Of a DNA stretch of 64,000 nucleotides, positions 13,918 to 23,900 are shown piece after piece (positions within the stretch are counted from its first letter, which is position 1; every line of letters starts with the position of its first letter). The notes beneath the pieces were generated by a model. It searched no databases, was not told the origin of the DNA, and saw only the letters and a program-made list of their open reading frames with translations. The position numbers were made by a program, and so were the translations under genes. Source of the stretch: Saccharothrix violaceirubra (GTDB lineage Bacteria; Actinomycetota; Actinomycetes; Mycobacteriales; Pseudonocardiaceae); NCBI RefSeq assembly GCF_014203755.1, contig NZ_JACHJS010000001.1, positions 3,844,001 to 3,908,000 of the forward strand, written 5' to 3'.

Positions 13918-16476
13918 ATGCCGATGTCACGCAGACACCTGGGTGTCGTGCTCACCGGAGTGCTCGCCGTCGCGCTCCTGAGCGCGACGGCCGAAGCCTC
14001 CCCGAAACAGCCCGTGGTGGGTGAACCGCGCACCGAGAACGGGTGCGCCCGGATCGAGAAGTCGCTGCCCGTGCTGGCCGACTGGCCCCGGGTGGACAAC
14101 CGGGTCGAGTCGAACGCCGCGGACGAACGCCGGATCAAGAAGATCGTCGGCTCGCTGACGTTGGCCGAGAAGGTCGGCCAGATGACCCAGGCCGAGATCT
14201 CCGCGATCACGCCCGACGAGGCGCGCACGTACGGCGTCGGCTCCATCCTCAACAGCGGCGGGTCGACGCCGGGCATGGACAAGCACGCGTCGCCGCGGAC
14301 GTGGCTGGCCATGGCGGACGCCTTCTGGGCCGCGTCCACCACGTCGCGCGCCAAGATCCCCCTGCTGTGGGGCAACGTCGCGATGCACGGCAACAACAAC
14401 GCCTACGGCGCCACGATCTTCCCGCACAACATCGGCCTCGGCGCGGCGCACGACCCGTGCCTGGTCCGCGAGATCGGCGCGGCCACCGCGGCGCAGATCC
14501 GGGCGACGGGCCAGGACTGGACCTTCGCACCGGCGTTGACCGTCCCGCAGGACGACCGCTGGGGCCGCACCTACGAGGGCTACTCCGAGGACCCCCGGAT
14601 CACCCGCGCGTACGGCTACGAGGCCGTGAAGGGCCTGCAGGGTTCGGACCGGCGAAGGGTCGGCGTGCTGGCCACGGCCCGCGAGTTCGTCGGCGACGGC
14701 GGCACGCTCGGCGGTCGCGACCAGGGCAGCACGCCCGCCACCACCGCCGAGCTGATCAACGTCCACGGCCAGGGCTACTACGGCGCACTCGCGGCCGGCG
14801 CCCAGACCGTCATGGCGTCGTTCGGCAGCCTGGGCGACCAGGGCAAGGTGCACGGCAGCAAGGCGGTGCTGACCGACATCCTCAAGAGCAAGATCGGCTT
14901 CGACGGCCTCGTGGTGTCGCAGTGGAACGCGGTCGCACAGATCCCCGGCTGCGCCAACTACTCCTGCCCGCAGGCGATCAACGCGGGCGTCGACGTGGTG
15001 ATGGTCCCGACCGACTGGCGGGAGTTCATCGCCAACACCGTCGCCCAGGTCGAGAACGGGCAGATCCCGTTGGCGCGCATCGACGACGCGGTCACCCGCA
15101 TCCTGCGCGTCAAGCTGCGCGCGGGCGTCCTGGACGGCGTGAAGCCCTCGGCGCGGCCGGACGCCGGGTCCGCGAAGGCCCTGGACGCGCGCAGGCTCGC
15201 CCGTGAGGCGGTGCGCGAATCCCAGGTGCTGCTGAAGAACAACGGCGGCGTGCTGCCGTTGAAGCCGCGTTCGAAGGTGCTCGTGGTCGGCAAGAGCGCC
15301 GACAGCCTCCAGAACCAGACCGGCGGGTGGACGCTGACCTGGCAGGGCACCGGCAACACCAACGCCGACTTCCCGAACGGCACCACGGTGCTCGGCGGGT
15401 TGCGCGAGGCGTTGGGCGCGGAGAACGTCGTGTTCAGCGAGACCGGCGACGTCGACCCGGCCGGGTTCGACGCGGTGATCGCGGTGATCGGCGAGACCCC
15501 GTACTCCGACGGCGTCGGCGACCTCGGCCGCAAGACCCTGGAGGCGGCCAGGCTGTACCCGAGGGACCTGGCCGTGCTGGACAAGGTCCGGGGTCGCGGG
15601 GCGCCGGTCGTGACCGTGTACGTGTCGGGCAGGCCGCTGTACGTCAACAAGGAACTGAACCGCTCGGACGCGTTCGTGGCGTCGTGGCTGCCGGGCACCG
15701 AGGGCGGCGGCATCGCGGACCTGCTGGTCCGCGGGCGCCACGGCTTCAGCGGGACGCTGTCGTACTCGTGGCCGCGCGAAGCCTGTCAGACCACGAACAC
15801 CGCGGGGCAGGACCCGCTGTTCAAGCCGGGCTACGGCCTGAAGTCGTGGCAGCGCACCGCGATCGGGCAGCTCGACGAGTCCTCGCCCACCGGGTGCGGC
15901 GGCGACGACGGCGGCACGGCGACCGAGGATCTGAAGCTCTACGACGGCGGCGACGTGGCGCCGTACCGGGGCTACATCTCCTCGCCCGACAACTGGGATG
16001 GCACGGAGATCGGCGCGGACGGCACGGCGGCGCACAGCACGATCTCGATCACGCCGGACGCCGGTCCGTCGTTGCGCGGCACGTGGTCGGGCACGGGTCC
16101 CGGCCAGGTCTACTTCGCCAACCCGGCGGGCGGGTCGGACCTGCGCGGGTACCTCAACGCCAAGTCCGCCGTGGTGTTCGACGTCGTCGTGCACAGGGCG
16201 CCGACCAACCGCACGGCGTTGAGCGCGCACTGCTCGTGGCCGTGCCTGGCCGAGGTCGACGTGACCAAGGTGTTCACCGGCCTGACCACGGGCCAGAAGT
16301 CCACGGTGAAGATCCCGGTCTCCTGCCTGGCCGACGCCGGGCTGGACCTGGAGAAGGTCAACCTGCCGTTCCTGGTGTTCACCGACGGTCCGTTCGAGGC
16401 GACGTTCTCGAACGTCCGCTGGGTGCCCAAGGCCGCCGCGGACCCGGACGCGAAGACCTGCGCGGAGTTGGGTTAG
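13918..16476 (+). CDS. Secreted glycoside hydrolase family 3 protein with altered active site
   Basis: An 852-residue ExoP-type GH3 protein. A signal peptide covers residues 1-28, the (beta/alpha)8 domain about 45-410, the alpha/beta sandwich about 420-640, and a C-terminal galactose-binding-like domain about 690-850. Family landmarks are clear (YGATIFPHNIGLGA, DDRWGRTYEGYSEDP). However, the nucleophile motif usually read as V-V-x-D-W is V-V-S-Q-W here (Gln335, CAG at 14920-14922), the K-H pair that contacts substrate is Arg255-Glu256, and the Asp of the G-I-D-A-V-H-G motif is Val154. The acid/base region (VIGETPYSDGVGD) is kept. It is probably not a normal glucosidase; a binding or structural role is possible. 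The start ATG 13918 is chosen before the signal peptide; ATG 13924 is equally possible. Confidence 0.85.
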   Translation: MPMSRRHLGVVLTGVLAVALLSATAEASPKQPVVGEPRTENGCARIEKSLPVLADWPRVDNRVESNAADERRIKKIVGSLTLAEKVGQMTQAEISAITPDEARTYGVGSILNSGGSTPGMDKHASPRTWLAMADAFWAASTTSRAKIPLLWGNVAMHGNNNAYGATIFPHNIGLGAAHDPCLVREIGAATAAQIRATGQDWTFAPALTVPQDDRWGRTYEGYSEDPRITRAYGYEAVKGLQGSDRRRVGVLATAREFVGDGGTLGGRDQGSTPATTAELINVHGQGYYGALAAGAQTVMASFGSLGDQGKVHGSKAVLTDILKSKIGFDGLVVSQWNAVAQIPGCANYSCPQAINAGVDVVMVPTDWREFIANTVAQVENGQIPLARIDDAVTRILRVKLRAGVLDGVKPSARPDAGSAKALDARRLAREAVRESQVLLKNNGGVLPLKPRSKVLVVGKSADSLQNQTGGWTLTWQGTGNTNADFPNGTTVLGGLREALGAENVVFSETGDVDPAGFDAVIAVIGETPYSDGVGDLGRKTLEAARLYPRDLAVLDKVRGRGAPVVTVYVSGRPLYVNKELNRSDAFVASWLPGTEGGGIADLLVRGRHGFSGTLSYSWPREACQTTNTAGQDPLFKPGYGLKSWQRTAIGQLDESSPTGCGGDDGGTATEDLKLYDGGDVAPYRGYISSPDNWDGTEIGADGTAAHSTISITPDAGPSLRGTWSGTGPGQVYFANPAGGSDLRGYLNAKSAVVFDVVVHRAPTNRTALSAHCSWPCLAEVDVTKVFTGLTTGQKSTVKIPVSCLADAGLDLEKVNLPFLVFTDGPFEATFSNVRWVPKAAADPDAKTCAELG

Positions 16477-16480
16477 TCCC

Positions 16481-16513
16481 CACGGGGCCTTCCCTTCCGG
16501 GGAAGGCCCCGTG
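16481..16513 (+). terminator. Hairpin terminator after the GH3 gene
   Basis: Perfect 13-bp stem (arms CACGGGGCCTTCC and GGAAGGCCCCGTG) with a 7-nt loop, 4 bases after the stop codon. Confidence 0.8.
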
Positions 16514-16659
16514 CGCGCGGGAAGCGCACTTCCCGGAACCGTTGTGCCCGTGAGGACTCCTTCTCTTGCCTCGAAAGCCCCGTTCGCCGGATGGCCGCCC
16601 CGACGACGACCGGTCCAGAATCGGGCCGGTCTGGTGGCCGCCGCACGGGAGGATCCGGG

Positions 16660-18264
16660 ATGGCACGACGATCGCGCAGGACCGCGGCGCTCGTGGTGGG
16701 AGCCGTCCTCCTGGTCACGACCGCCGCCCCGGTCGAGGCGGCACCTGGCGGTCGCGAGGCCGCCGACTGGGTGGTGGACCTGGACGCGACGGCCCTGGGC
16801 GAGTTGCTGGCCCAGGGGCGGGTCACGTCGGTCGGGTTGGTCAAGGCCTACCGGGCGCGCATCGACGCCTACGAAGAAGCCTATGCGGACCAGCCCGGTG
16901 TCAATGCCGTCATCCGTGAGGATCCCCAGGCACTCGCGGTCGCGGCGCGGCTCGATGCCGAACGCCGCCACGGGCACGTTCGCGGCCCGCTGCACGGCAT
17001 CCCGATCCTGCTCAAGGACAACTACGACACCGCCGACCTGCCCACGTCGAACGGGTCGCTCGCGTTGCGGCACTGGCGGACCGCCGACGACGCCGAGCAG
17101 GTGGAGCGGTTGCGCGACGCGGGTGCGATCGTCGTCGCCAAGACCAACCTGCACGAGTTCGCCAGTGGTGTCGAGACGATCAGTTCGCTGGGCGGCCAGA
17201 CCCGCAACCCCTACGACCAGACCCGAAATCCGGGCGGTTCCAGCGGTGGCACGGGTGCCGGGCTCGCCGCCGCGTTCGGCGCGGTCGGCCTGGGCTCGGA
17301 CACCTGCGGTTCGGTGCGCAGTCCGGCGGCCCACAACAGCCTGGTCGGGCTTCGGCCCAGCCTCGGGCTGTCCAGCCGGTTCGGCATCGCTCCCCTCTCC
17401 TACACCCAGGACGTCGGCGGGCCCATGGCCAAGTCGGTCCGCGACGTCGCGCTGGTGTTGGACGCCACGGTCGGCTACGACCCGGACGACCCGTCCACCG
17501 CCGCGTCGATCGGGCGGACACCGCGCACCTACACCACTTCGTTGCGCGACAACGCGTTGGCCGGTGCGCGGATCGGCGTGTTCACCGACTTCATGGGCGC
17601 CACGGAACCCGAACGGCCGACGACGTCACTGGTCCGCGCGGCCACCGGCGACATGGCCGGGCAGGGCGCGACGATCGTCGACGTGCCGCCCCAACCCGCG
17701 CTGCTCGCGGCCGTCGAGGCGTCCTGGGTGATCAACGACGAGCACGAACGCGACCTGAACCGCTACCTCGCGCGGCCGGGGTCCCGGTTCCCGCACTCCC
17801 TGGCCCGGCTGGAGCCGCCGCGAGACGTGGTCACCCTGGCCGACATCGTGACCTCCGGCCAGGTCACGCCGACCGTGCTCGTCAGGCTCAAGGACCGGCT
17901 CGGCCGCTCGACCGGCCCGCAGGACGCCTACCACGAGCGCTTGGCCCGACGGGCGGAAGCGCAGCGACTGCTGGCGACGCTCATGGCCGAGCACGACCTG
18001 GACGCGCTGGTCTACCCGACGGTCCCGCAACAGGCGGCCTTGATCGGGCAGCCGCAACCGTCGGGCCGGTCCTGCGCGTTGGCCGCCAACACCGGCTTCC
18101 CGGCCCTGACCGTGCCCGCCGGCTTCACCCCGGACGGCATGCCGGTGGGCGTCGAACTGCTGGGCACGCCGTTCAGCGAACCGACCCTGCTCGGCCTGGG
18201 GTTCGACTACGAGCAGGCGACCCGGCACCGCCGGCCGCCGACGAGCACCCCGCCGCTGGCGTGA
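16660..18264 (+). CDS. Secreted amidase (amidase signature family)
   Basis: A 534-residue protein starting at ATG 16660 behind a GGGAGGAT ribosome site. A Sec signal peptide with twin Arg pairs occupies residues 1-27 (A-P-V-E-A-A cleavage). The amidase signature core follows: the catalytic Lys in ILLKDNYDT, the Gly/Ser-rich stretch GGSSGGTGAG with the bridging Ser, and the nucleophile Ser in S-D-T-C-G-S-V-R-S-P-A (usual form T-G-G-S). All three catalytic residues are present. The C-terminal part (AANTGFPALTVPAGF) is also standard. It hydrolyses amide bonds outside the cell; the substrate cannot be told. The preceding GH3 gene has its own terminator, so this is a separate unit. Confidence 0.9.
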   Translation: MARRSRRTAALVVGAVLLVTTAAPVEAAPGGREAADWVVDLDATALGELLAQGRVTSVGLVKAYRARIDAYEEAYADQPGVNAVIREDPQALAVAARLDAERRHGHVRGPLHGIPILLKDNYDTADLPTSNGSLALRHWRTADDAEQVERLRDAGAIVVAKTNLHEFASGVETISSLGGQTRNPYDQTRNPGGSSGGTGAGLAAAFGAVGLGSDTCGSVRSPAAHNSLVGLRPSLGLSSRFGIAPLSYTQDVGGPMAKSVRDVALVLDATVGYDPDDPSTAASIGRTPRTYTTSLRDNALAGARIGVFTDFMGATEPERPTTSLVRAATGDMAGQGATIVDVPPQPALLAAVEASWVINDEHERDLNRYLARPGSRFPHSLARLEPPRDVVTLADIVTSGQVTPTVLVRLKDRLGRSTGPQDAYHERLARRAEAQRLLATLMAEHDLDALVYPTVPQQAALIGQPQPSGRSCALAANTGFPALTVPAGFTPDGMPVGVELLGTPFSEPTLLGLGFDYEQATRHRRPPTSTPPLA

Positions 18265-18305
18265 CGGGAATTTGCCGGATCGGCATGCTTTCGTGCGTTC
18301 CGGGC

Positions 18306-18340
18306 CGGGTCGGGTGACAGTGGGTCCCTTACCCGACCCG
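18306..18340 (+). other. Inverted repeat before the methyltransferase gene
   Basis: Perfect 10-bp arms CGGGTCGGGT and ACCCGACCCG with a 15-nt loop, ending just before the GAGGAG ribosome site of the next gene. It could be the amidase terminator or a leader hairpin/operator for the methyltransferase gene. Confidence 0.5.
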
Positions 18341-18351
18341 CGAGGAGCACC

Positions 18352-18960
18352 ATGAACGACCAGGCAATACGACACTGGGAAGCGCACTACGCCCACCACG
18401 TCGTCGAGTCGCCGACCGTGAACCCCAGGCTGGCCGAGATCGTCGGGCCGCTGACCCCGGGCACCGTCCTGGACCTGGGCTGCGGTTCCGGCGGGGATGC
18501 CCTGTGGCTGGCCGCCCGGAGCTGGCGGGTGACGGCGGTCGACCTGTCCGATACGGCCGTGCACGCGTTGCGGTTGAAGGCGGAACGAGCCGGTGTCGAC
18601 GTCACCGCGCTGCGCGTCGACCTCGCCGAGGAGTTCCCGGCCGGAACCTTCGACCTGGTGTCCGCCCAGTTCCTGCACACGCCGTTCGACCTGGACCGCG
18701 CGGAGGTGCTGCGGGCCGCCGCGCGGGCACTGGTGCCGGGCGGGTTGCTCGCCGTGGTCGACCACGGCTCGACGGCGCCGTGGTCGTGGAACCAGGACCC
18801 GGACTTCCACTACCCGACGCCTGAAGAGGTCGCCGCGGACCTCGACCTCGGCCCGGAGTGGACGGTCGAACGGGCCGACTCGCCGACCCGGGAGGCCACC
18901 GGGCCGGGCGGGCAGCGGGCCACCGTGACCGACCACGTCCTGCTCGTCCGCCGCTCGTGA
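18352..18960 (+). CDS. Class I SAM-dependent methyltransferase
   Basis: A 202-residue cytoplasmic protein behind a GAGGAG ribosome site. The SAM-binding motif I is V-L-D-L-G-C-G-S-G-G-D near residue 40-50, followed by an acidic residue at the end of strand 2 (VTAVDLSD) and a motif IV-like F-D-L-V-S-A-Q-F. The overall pattern is that of TehB/thiopurine-type methyltransferases, which act on small hydrophobic or chalcogen substrates. It overlaps the following DinB gene by 4 nt (GTGA), so the two are co-translated. Substrate unknown. Confidence 0.85.
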   Translation: MNDQAIRHWEAHYAHHVVESPTVNPRLAEIVGPLTPGTVLDLGCGSGGDALWLAARSWRVTAVDLSDTAVHALRLKAERAGVDVTALRVDLAEEFPAGTFDLVSAQFLHTPFDLDRAEVLRAAARALVPGGLLAVVDHGSTAPWSWNQDPDFHYPTPEEVAADLDLGPEWTVERADSPTREATGPGGQRATVTDHVLLVRRS

Positions 18961-19421
18961 CCAGGCGCGACGTCGGCCCGCCCGCGACCGGGCCGGGAGA
19001 GCGGGACGTGCTCGTCGGGTTCCTCGACTACCTGCGGGCGGCGGTCGTGGCCAAGGTCGAGGGGCTGACCGATGAGCAGGCCCGCACACCGGGCGTGCCG
19101 TCGGGGACCAACGTGCTCGGCCTGGTCAAGCACCTGACCCACGTCGAACGGCACTGGCTGCTCGGGGAGCGGGTGCGCGACTGGAAGGCGACCTTCCACG
19201 CCGATCCCGACGAGTCCACCGCCGGAATCGTCGCCGCCTACCGTCAGGTCTCGGCCGAGGCCGGGGAGGTGATCGCGTCCTGGGACGACCTCACCGCACC
19301 GGGTCCCCGCCCGGGACCGTCACGGCGGTGGACCCTGACCCACCTGATCGAGGAGACCGCCCGACACGCGGGCCACGCCGACATTCTTCGCGAACTGATC
19401 GACCGCAGGACCGGACGCTGA
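18957..19421 (+). CDS. DinB/DUF664-family four-helix protein
   Basis: A 154-residue protein of the DinB-like fold. The start is GTG 18957, overlapping the methyltransferase stop. Putative metal ligands are the His residues in VKHLTHVERHW near residue 60 and in EETARHAGHADILRE near the C-terminus, matching the three-His site of the family. Members include mycothiol- and bacillithiol-dependent transferases. Coupling to a methyltransferase suggests a joint detoxification role, but this is inference only. Confidence 0.8.
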   Translation: MTRRDVGPPATGPGERDVLVGFLDYLRAAVVAKVEGLTDEQARTPGVPSGTNVLGLVKHLTHVERHWLLGERVRDWKATFHADPDESTAGIVAAYRQVSAEAGEVIASWDDLTAPGPRPGPSRRWTLTHLIEETARHAGHADILRELIDRRTGR

Positions 19422-19530
19422 GGTCTGCTGGTCTATTCAGGTGATCGCGGGTGTCGTGCGCCCGAAGCCGACCGAAGGGGGTCCAGGATCGCGGCACGCC
19501 CGACCGGGGCGGTGGCTTCGGGAGGGTGCG

Positions 19531-20940
19531 GTGCGGCGCGAGCACGTCGACGATCTGGTGGTCGTGATCCCAGGAATTCTGGGCAGTCGTCTGGCGGTGG
19601 ACGGCAAAGAGGTGTGGGGGACCTCGCCGGGCGCGGCCTTACGCGCGATCAGGACGTTCGCCGGTTCCATCAAGGATTTGCGACTCCCGAAGGACATCGG
19701 CGACGGACACCCCGGAGACGGCGTGGTGCCCACCGGGCTGTTGCCGTCCCTGCATGCGCTTCCCGGCGTGTGGCCGGTGGTCGACGGCTACGGCAGCTTG
19801 ATCGACTGGTTGGAACGCACCTTCACACTGCGCCGCGCACTCCCCGGCGACGGACCGGACACGGCCGTGAATCTGGTCGAGTTCGCTTACGACTGGCGGT
19901 TGTCGTGCCGCTACAACGCCCACCTGCTGTCGATCCGCGTCGACAAGGCACTCGGCCGGTGGCGAACCCGTCACCCGGACGCGCAGGTGCGGTTGATCTG
20001 CCACTCCATGGGCGGCCTGATCGCCCGGTACTGGGTCGAGTGCCTCGGCGGTGCCGAGGTCACGCGGCTGCTCGTCACGTTGGGCACGCCGCACCGCAGG
20101 TCGATCGGCGCGTTGGCGTCCCTGGTCAACGGGGACCGGGTGGCCGGTGTGGACCTGACCGCGTTCAGCCGGAGCCTGCCCTCACTGCACCAGCTCACCC
20201 CCGACTACGCGTGCATCGAAAGCCCGGACGGCCTGCGCACGACCCATGAGCTGTCGACCACGCTGGACGGCGTCGACGCGAACCTGCTCGCGGACGCCCG
20301 ACGCTTCCACGACGAGATCCGCACCGCCGCCCTGGGCCGGGTGGCCGCCGGCGGCTCCGACCGGCTGTGCCGCCCGGTCGTCGGGGTACGCCAGCCCACC
20401 CCGACGACGGCGGCCGTGGTGGACGGTCGCCTGCGGTTGATCGAGACCATCGAGGGCAAGGACGAAGGCGGCGACGGCCGGGTGCCGAGGTTCGCGGCCT
20501 ACCCGGCGGAGGTCTCCCTCGACGACCCCGCCGCCCGGTCGTCTTTCGCCAACCACGGGGCGATCAAGCGGCACGCCGGGGTGCGGGGAGACCTGTACGA
20601 CGCACTCGCCCCGGAGCCGGGCGTCTACCGGGGAGCAGAGCCCGGCCATCCGCTCGGCGTGCGGGTGCCGGAGTTCCTGGCGCCGGGCGAGCCGCTGCGG
20701 ATCGAGGCCGAGGCCGTCACCGGGGGCCGGGGATCGGACCGGCTCGCCGTCCGGGCCGTGGTCGAACCCGAGGACGGGCGGGCTGTCACACGCGTCCTGC
20801 GCAACCTCGGGGACGGCCGGTACGAGGCGACGGTCGACGGCCTCTCCCCCGGTGCCTACGCCGTGTCCGTGCACGCGTCCAGTGACCAGCCGTCGGACGC
20901 AGTGACCGCGATGACCCTCGTTCTCGAAGGCGACGAATGA
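19531..20940 (+). CDS. LCAT-like alpha/beta-hydrolase (lipase) of a conflict operon
   Basis: A 469-residue protein. The start is GTG 19531, behind GGGAGGG; codons upstream to 19441 lack homology-like sequence. The N-terminus has a strand and oxyanion-type loop (VVVIPGILGSRL) typical of LCAT/PDAT-like acyltransferases and lipases. The nucleophile elbow is C-H-S-M-G-G (Ser159), with Cys in place of the first Gly. A late SFANHGAIKRH segment could supply the catalytic His. The last 90 residues form an Ig-like strand-rich domain. The stop overlaps the start of the caspase-NACHT-TPR gene (ATGA), so the two are coupled. The likely role is a phospholipase or esterase effector controlled by the neighbour; substrate not shown. 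Confidence 0.8.
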   Translation: MRREHVDDLVVVIPGILGSRLAVDGKEVWGTSPGAALRAIRTFAGSIKDLRLPKDIGDGHPGDGVVPTGLLPSLHALPGVWPVVDGYGSLIDWLERTFTLRRALPGDGPDTAVNLVEFAYDWRLSCRYNAHLLSIRVDKALGRWRTRHPDAQVRLICHSMGGLIARYWVECLGGAEVTRLLVTLGTPHRRSIGALASLVNGDRVAGVDLTAFSRSLPSLHQLTPDYACIESPDGLRTTHELSTTLDGVDANLLADARRFHDEIRTAALGRVAAGGSDRLCRPVVGVRQPTPTTAAVVDGRLRLIETIEGKDEGGDGRVPRFAAYPAEVSLDDPAARSSFANHGAIKRHAGVRGDLYDALAPEPGVYRGAEPGHPLGVRVPEFLAPGEPLRIEAEAVTGGRGSDRLAVRAVVEPEDGRAVTRVLRNLGDGRYEATVDGLSPGAYAVSVHASSDQPSDAVTAMTLVLEGDE

Positions 20941-23900
20941 CCGACAACACCCCGAAAACAAACGGCACGTTCGTGGCCGTCGTCCTGGACGAGTACCGGG
21001 ACCCGAAGTTCCCGAAGCTGGAAGGAGCGGTCACCCAGGTCAACGACCTCGCCACCGCGCTCACCGCTTACGGCTACGAATCTCAGGTCGTCGTACGGCC
21101 ACTGCTGGTCGGCGTGTCCGTTGAACTCGACCGCTGGTCGGAGGACTGGTCAGCGCGTGGCCAAGGCGGGCCCGCGGTCGTGGTGTGGTCCGGTCACGCC
21201 GAGGGAAAGGACGGAAAACCCCTACGGCTCGCCGCCTTCGACACCGCGAGAGGGACGACGAACCCGAATAAGTACTACTCCCCCGTCAGCCTCGCCTCCC
21301 ACAGCCTGGAGAGCGGCGCCGACCAGGTCCTGATCCTCCTCGACACTTGTCATTCCGGCGCCGGCGCGATTCCGGCCCTGGACCAGGCTCTCGACCTCCT
21401 GAAGGACCAGACCCTGCCTGAGGGTCGCGTCGCCTGGTTCGGCGTGCTCGCGTCCTGCCAGGCGGACGAGCGGGCCGAGGGTGGACGCGGTCGGCTGCTG
21501 GAAGCTGTGCTGCATCTGCTCACGGAAGGCCCAAGGGGTTCCGAGGAGTACCGGCACGAATGGAGCGTGCGCAACGAGGGCATCACCGGAGCAACGCTCA
21601 TCAAGGCCGTACTGGGTGACTGGCAGGACGGCGCCCAGCGGGCCGTGGACGTGTCCACGGGCCAGCCCCGAGCCATGTTCCGCAATCCGCTCTGGCGCCC
21701 CAAGGCCGGCGAAGCGCTCGTCGAGCACCTCGTCCTCGCCGCCAAGGGCATCGACCCCACCGAGGAGGGCTGGTTCTTCACCGGTCGACAGCGGGCGTTG
21801 CGGCAGATCGTGGACTGGTTGGCCGCCAAGAAGGCGGGCATGCTCCTGCTCACCGGCAGCGCCGGCGTCGGGAAGTCCGCAGTCGCCGGACGGATCGCGG
21901 CCCTGTCCGATGCCGCAGAACGGGCCGACCTCATGGCCCACGCCCCACTCACGGCCGAAGACCCGGACCCCGGCGACGGCAGCGTGGATGCGGCCATCCA
22001 CCTGCGCGGCATGACTGTGCAGAGCCTCGCCAAGGACCTGGCCGACCGGCTGGGGCTCGCGGTGCCAAGGACGCCAGCCGACCTGATCGCCCAACTCGAA
22101 CGGGCAGACGCCACGACGCGCCAAGTGCTCGTCCTCGACGGCCTCGACGAAGCCGCACCCGGCGAGGCGACCCCGATCGCGGAGCAGCTCCTTGTTCCGC
22201 TCAGCCGACTGTGTACCGTCCTGCTCGCGTCCCGTGATCGTCCGTTCCAACCGCACCAGGAACCGGGTGAGGCGCTGGATTCCGCGCTCACCCGCACCGT
22301 AGGCGCGGCGGTCCACGTTCTCGACCTCGATCAGGAACAGGACACGGCTTCGGACATCGCCACCTACGTGCGCGACCGCCTCCTCGCCGACGATGTCGCC
22401 CCGGACAAAGCAGCGGAAATCGCTCCGGTCCTGGCCGCGCGGGCGAGTACCTCAAGTGGCGGGTTCCTCTTCGCCCGCATCGTCGCCTCCCGACTCGCCC
22501 ACACTCTCGCGGCCGACCCCGATTTGCCGTGGCGGGAAAGGATTCCCGCCGGTATCGAGGAAGCCTTGGCTGCAGACCTCGCCACCGCCCCGGCCAGACT
22601 CCGTGACGGCCGGGAACTTTCGGGCGCCGCCCACGACCTGCTCACCGCGCTCGCCTGGGCTGGTGGCGCCGGAATCCCCGCACACGGGGTCTGGCAGGCC
22701 GTCGCTCAGGCCGTCGGCGGTCGCGACACCACATACGAACCGGAAGACATCGACTGGGTGCTTCGGCAGTACGGCCGCTACATCGTCGAGGACAGCGACG
22801 GTTATCAGGCCGTCTACCGCCTCTACCACCGCGAACTGGTCACCCACCTGCGTACCCGCACGCCTGCCGCTGTGCCCGTCGCGATCATTCGAGCGCTGGT
22901 CACCTTGGCCCTTGGGCAGACCGACAACGGCACCACCCCGACGCAGGCGAACCCTTACCTGAGGCAGCACCTGGCCAGTCACGCCGTCGAGGCCAGCGGT
23001 CCCGGTGTCACTGCACTCCGCGAACTGGTCGAACTCAACCCCGACGCCTACCTCCCCAACCTCGCAGGCGCCCTCAACAACCTCGCCAACCAACTCGCCG
23101 GAATCGGACGCCGACAAGAAGCCCTCACAACAGCACAAGAAGCCGTCACCACCTACCGCAACCTGGTCGAACTCAACCCCGACGCCTACCTCCCCAACCT
23201 CGCCACGTCACTCAACAACCTCGCCAACCAACTCGCCGGAATCGGACGCCGACAAGAAGCCCTCACAACAGCACAAGAAGCCGTCACCACCTACCGCAAC
23301 CTGGTCGAACTCAACCCCGACGCCTACCTCCCCAACCTCGCGATGTCTCTCCACAACCTCGCCGTGATGATGTCGGGAATCGGACGCCGACAAGAAGCCC
23401 TCGCGCCAGCACAAGAAGCCGTCACCACCTACCGCAACCTGGTCGAACTCAACCCCGACGCCTACCTCCCCAACCTCGCCGCCGCCCTCATCAACCTCGC
23501 CGACCAACTCGCCGGAATCGGACGCCGACAAGAAGCCCTCGCACCAGCACAAGAAGCCGTCACCACCTACCGCAACCTGGTCGAACTCAACCCCGACGCC
23601 TACCTCCCCAACCTCGCCATGTCCCTCAACAACCTCGCCGCGATGATGTCGGGAATCGGACGCCGACAAGAAGCCCTCGCACCAGCACAAGAAGCCGTCC
23701 GACTCCGCCGCAACCTGGTCGAACTCAACCCCGACGCCTACCTCCCCGACCTCGCCATGTCCCTCAACAACCTCGCCGCGATGATGTCGGGAATCGGACG
23801 CCGACAAGAAGCCCTCGCACCAGCACAAGAAGCCGTCCGACTCCGCCGCAACCTGGTCGAACTCAACCCCGACGCCTACCTCCCCGACCTCGCCATGTCC

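Noticed and set aside
13927..17334. A 1135-codon minus-strand frame opposite GH3 and the amidase.
   Set aside because: Both plus-strand genes have complete family motifs and signal peptides; the antisense frame has no recognisable domain.
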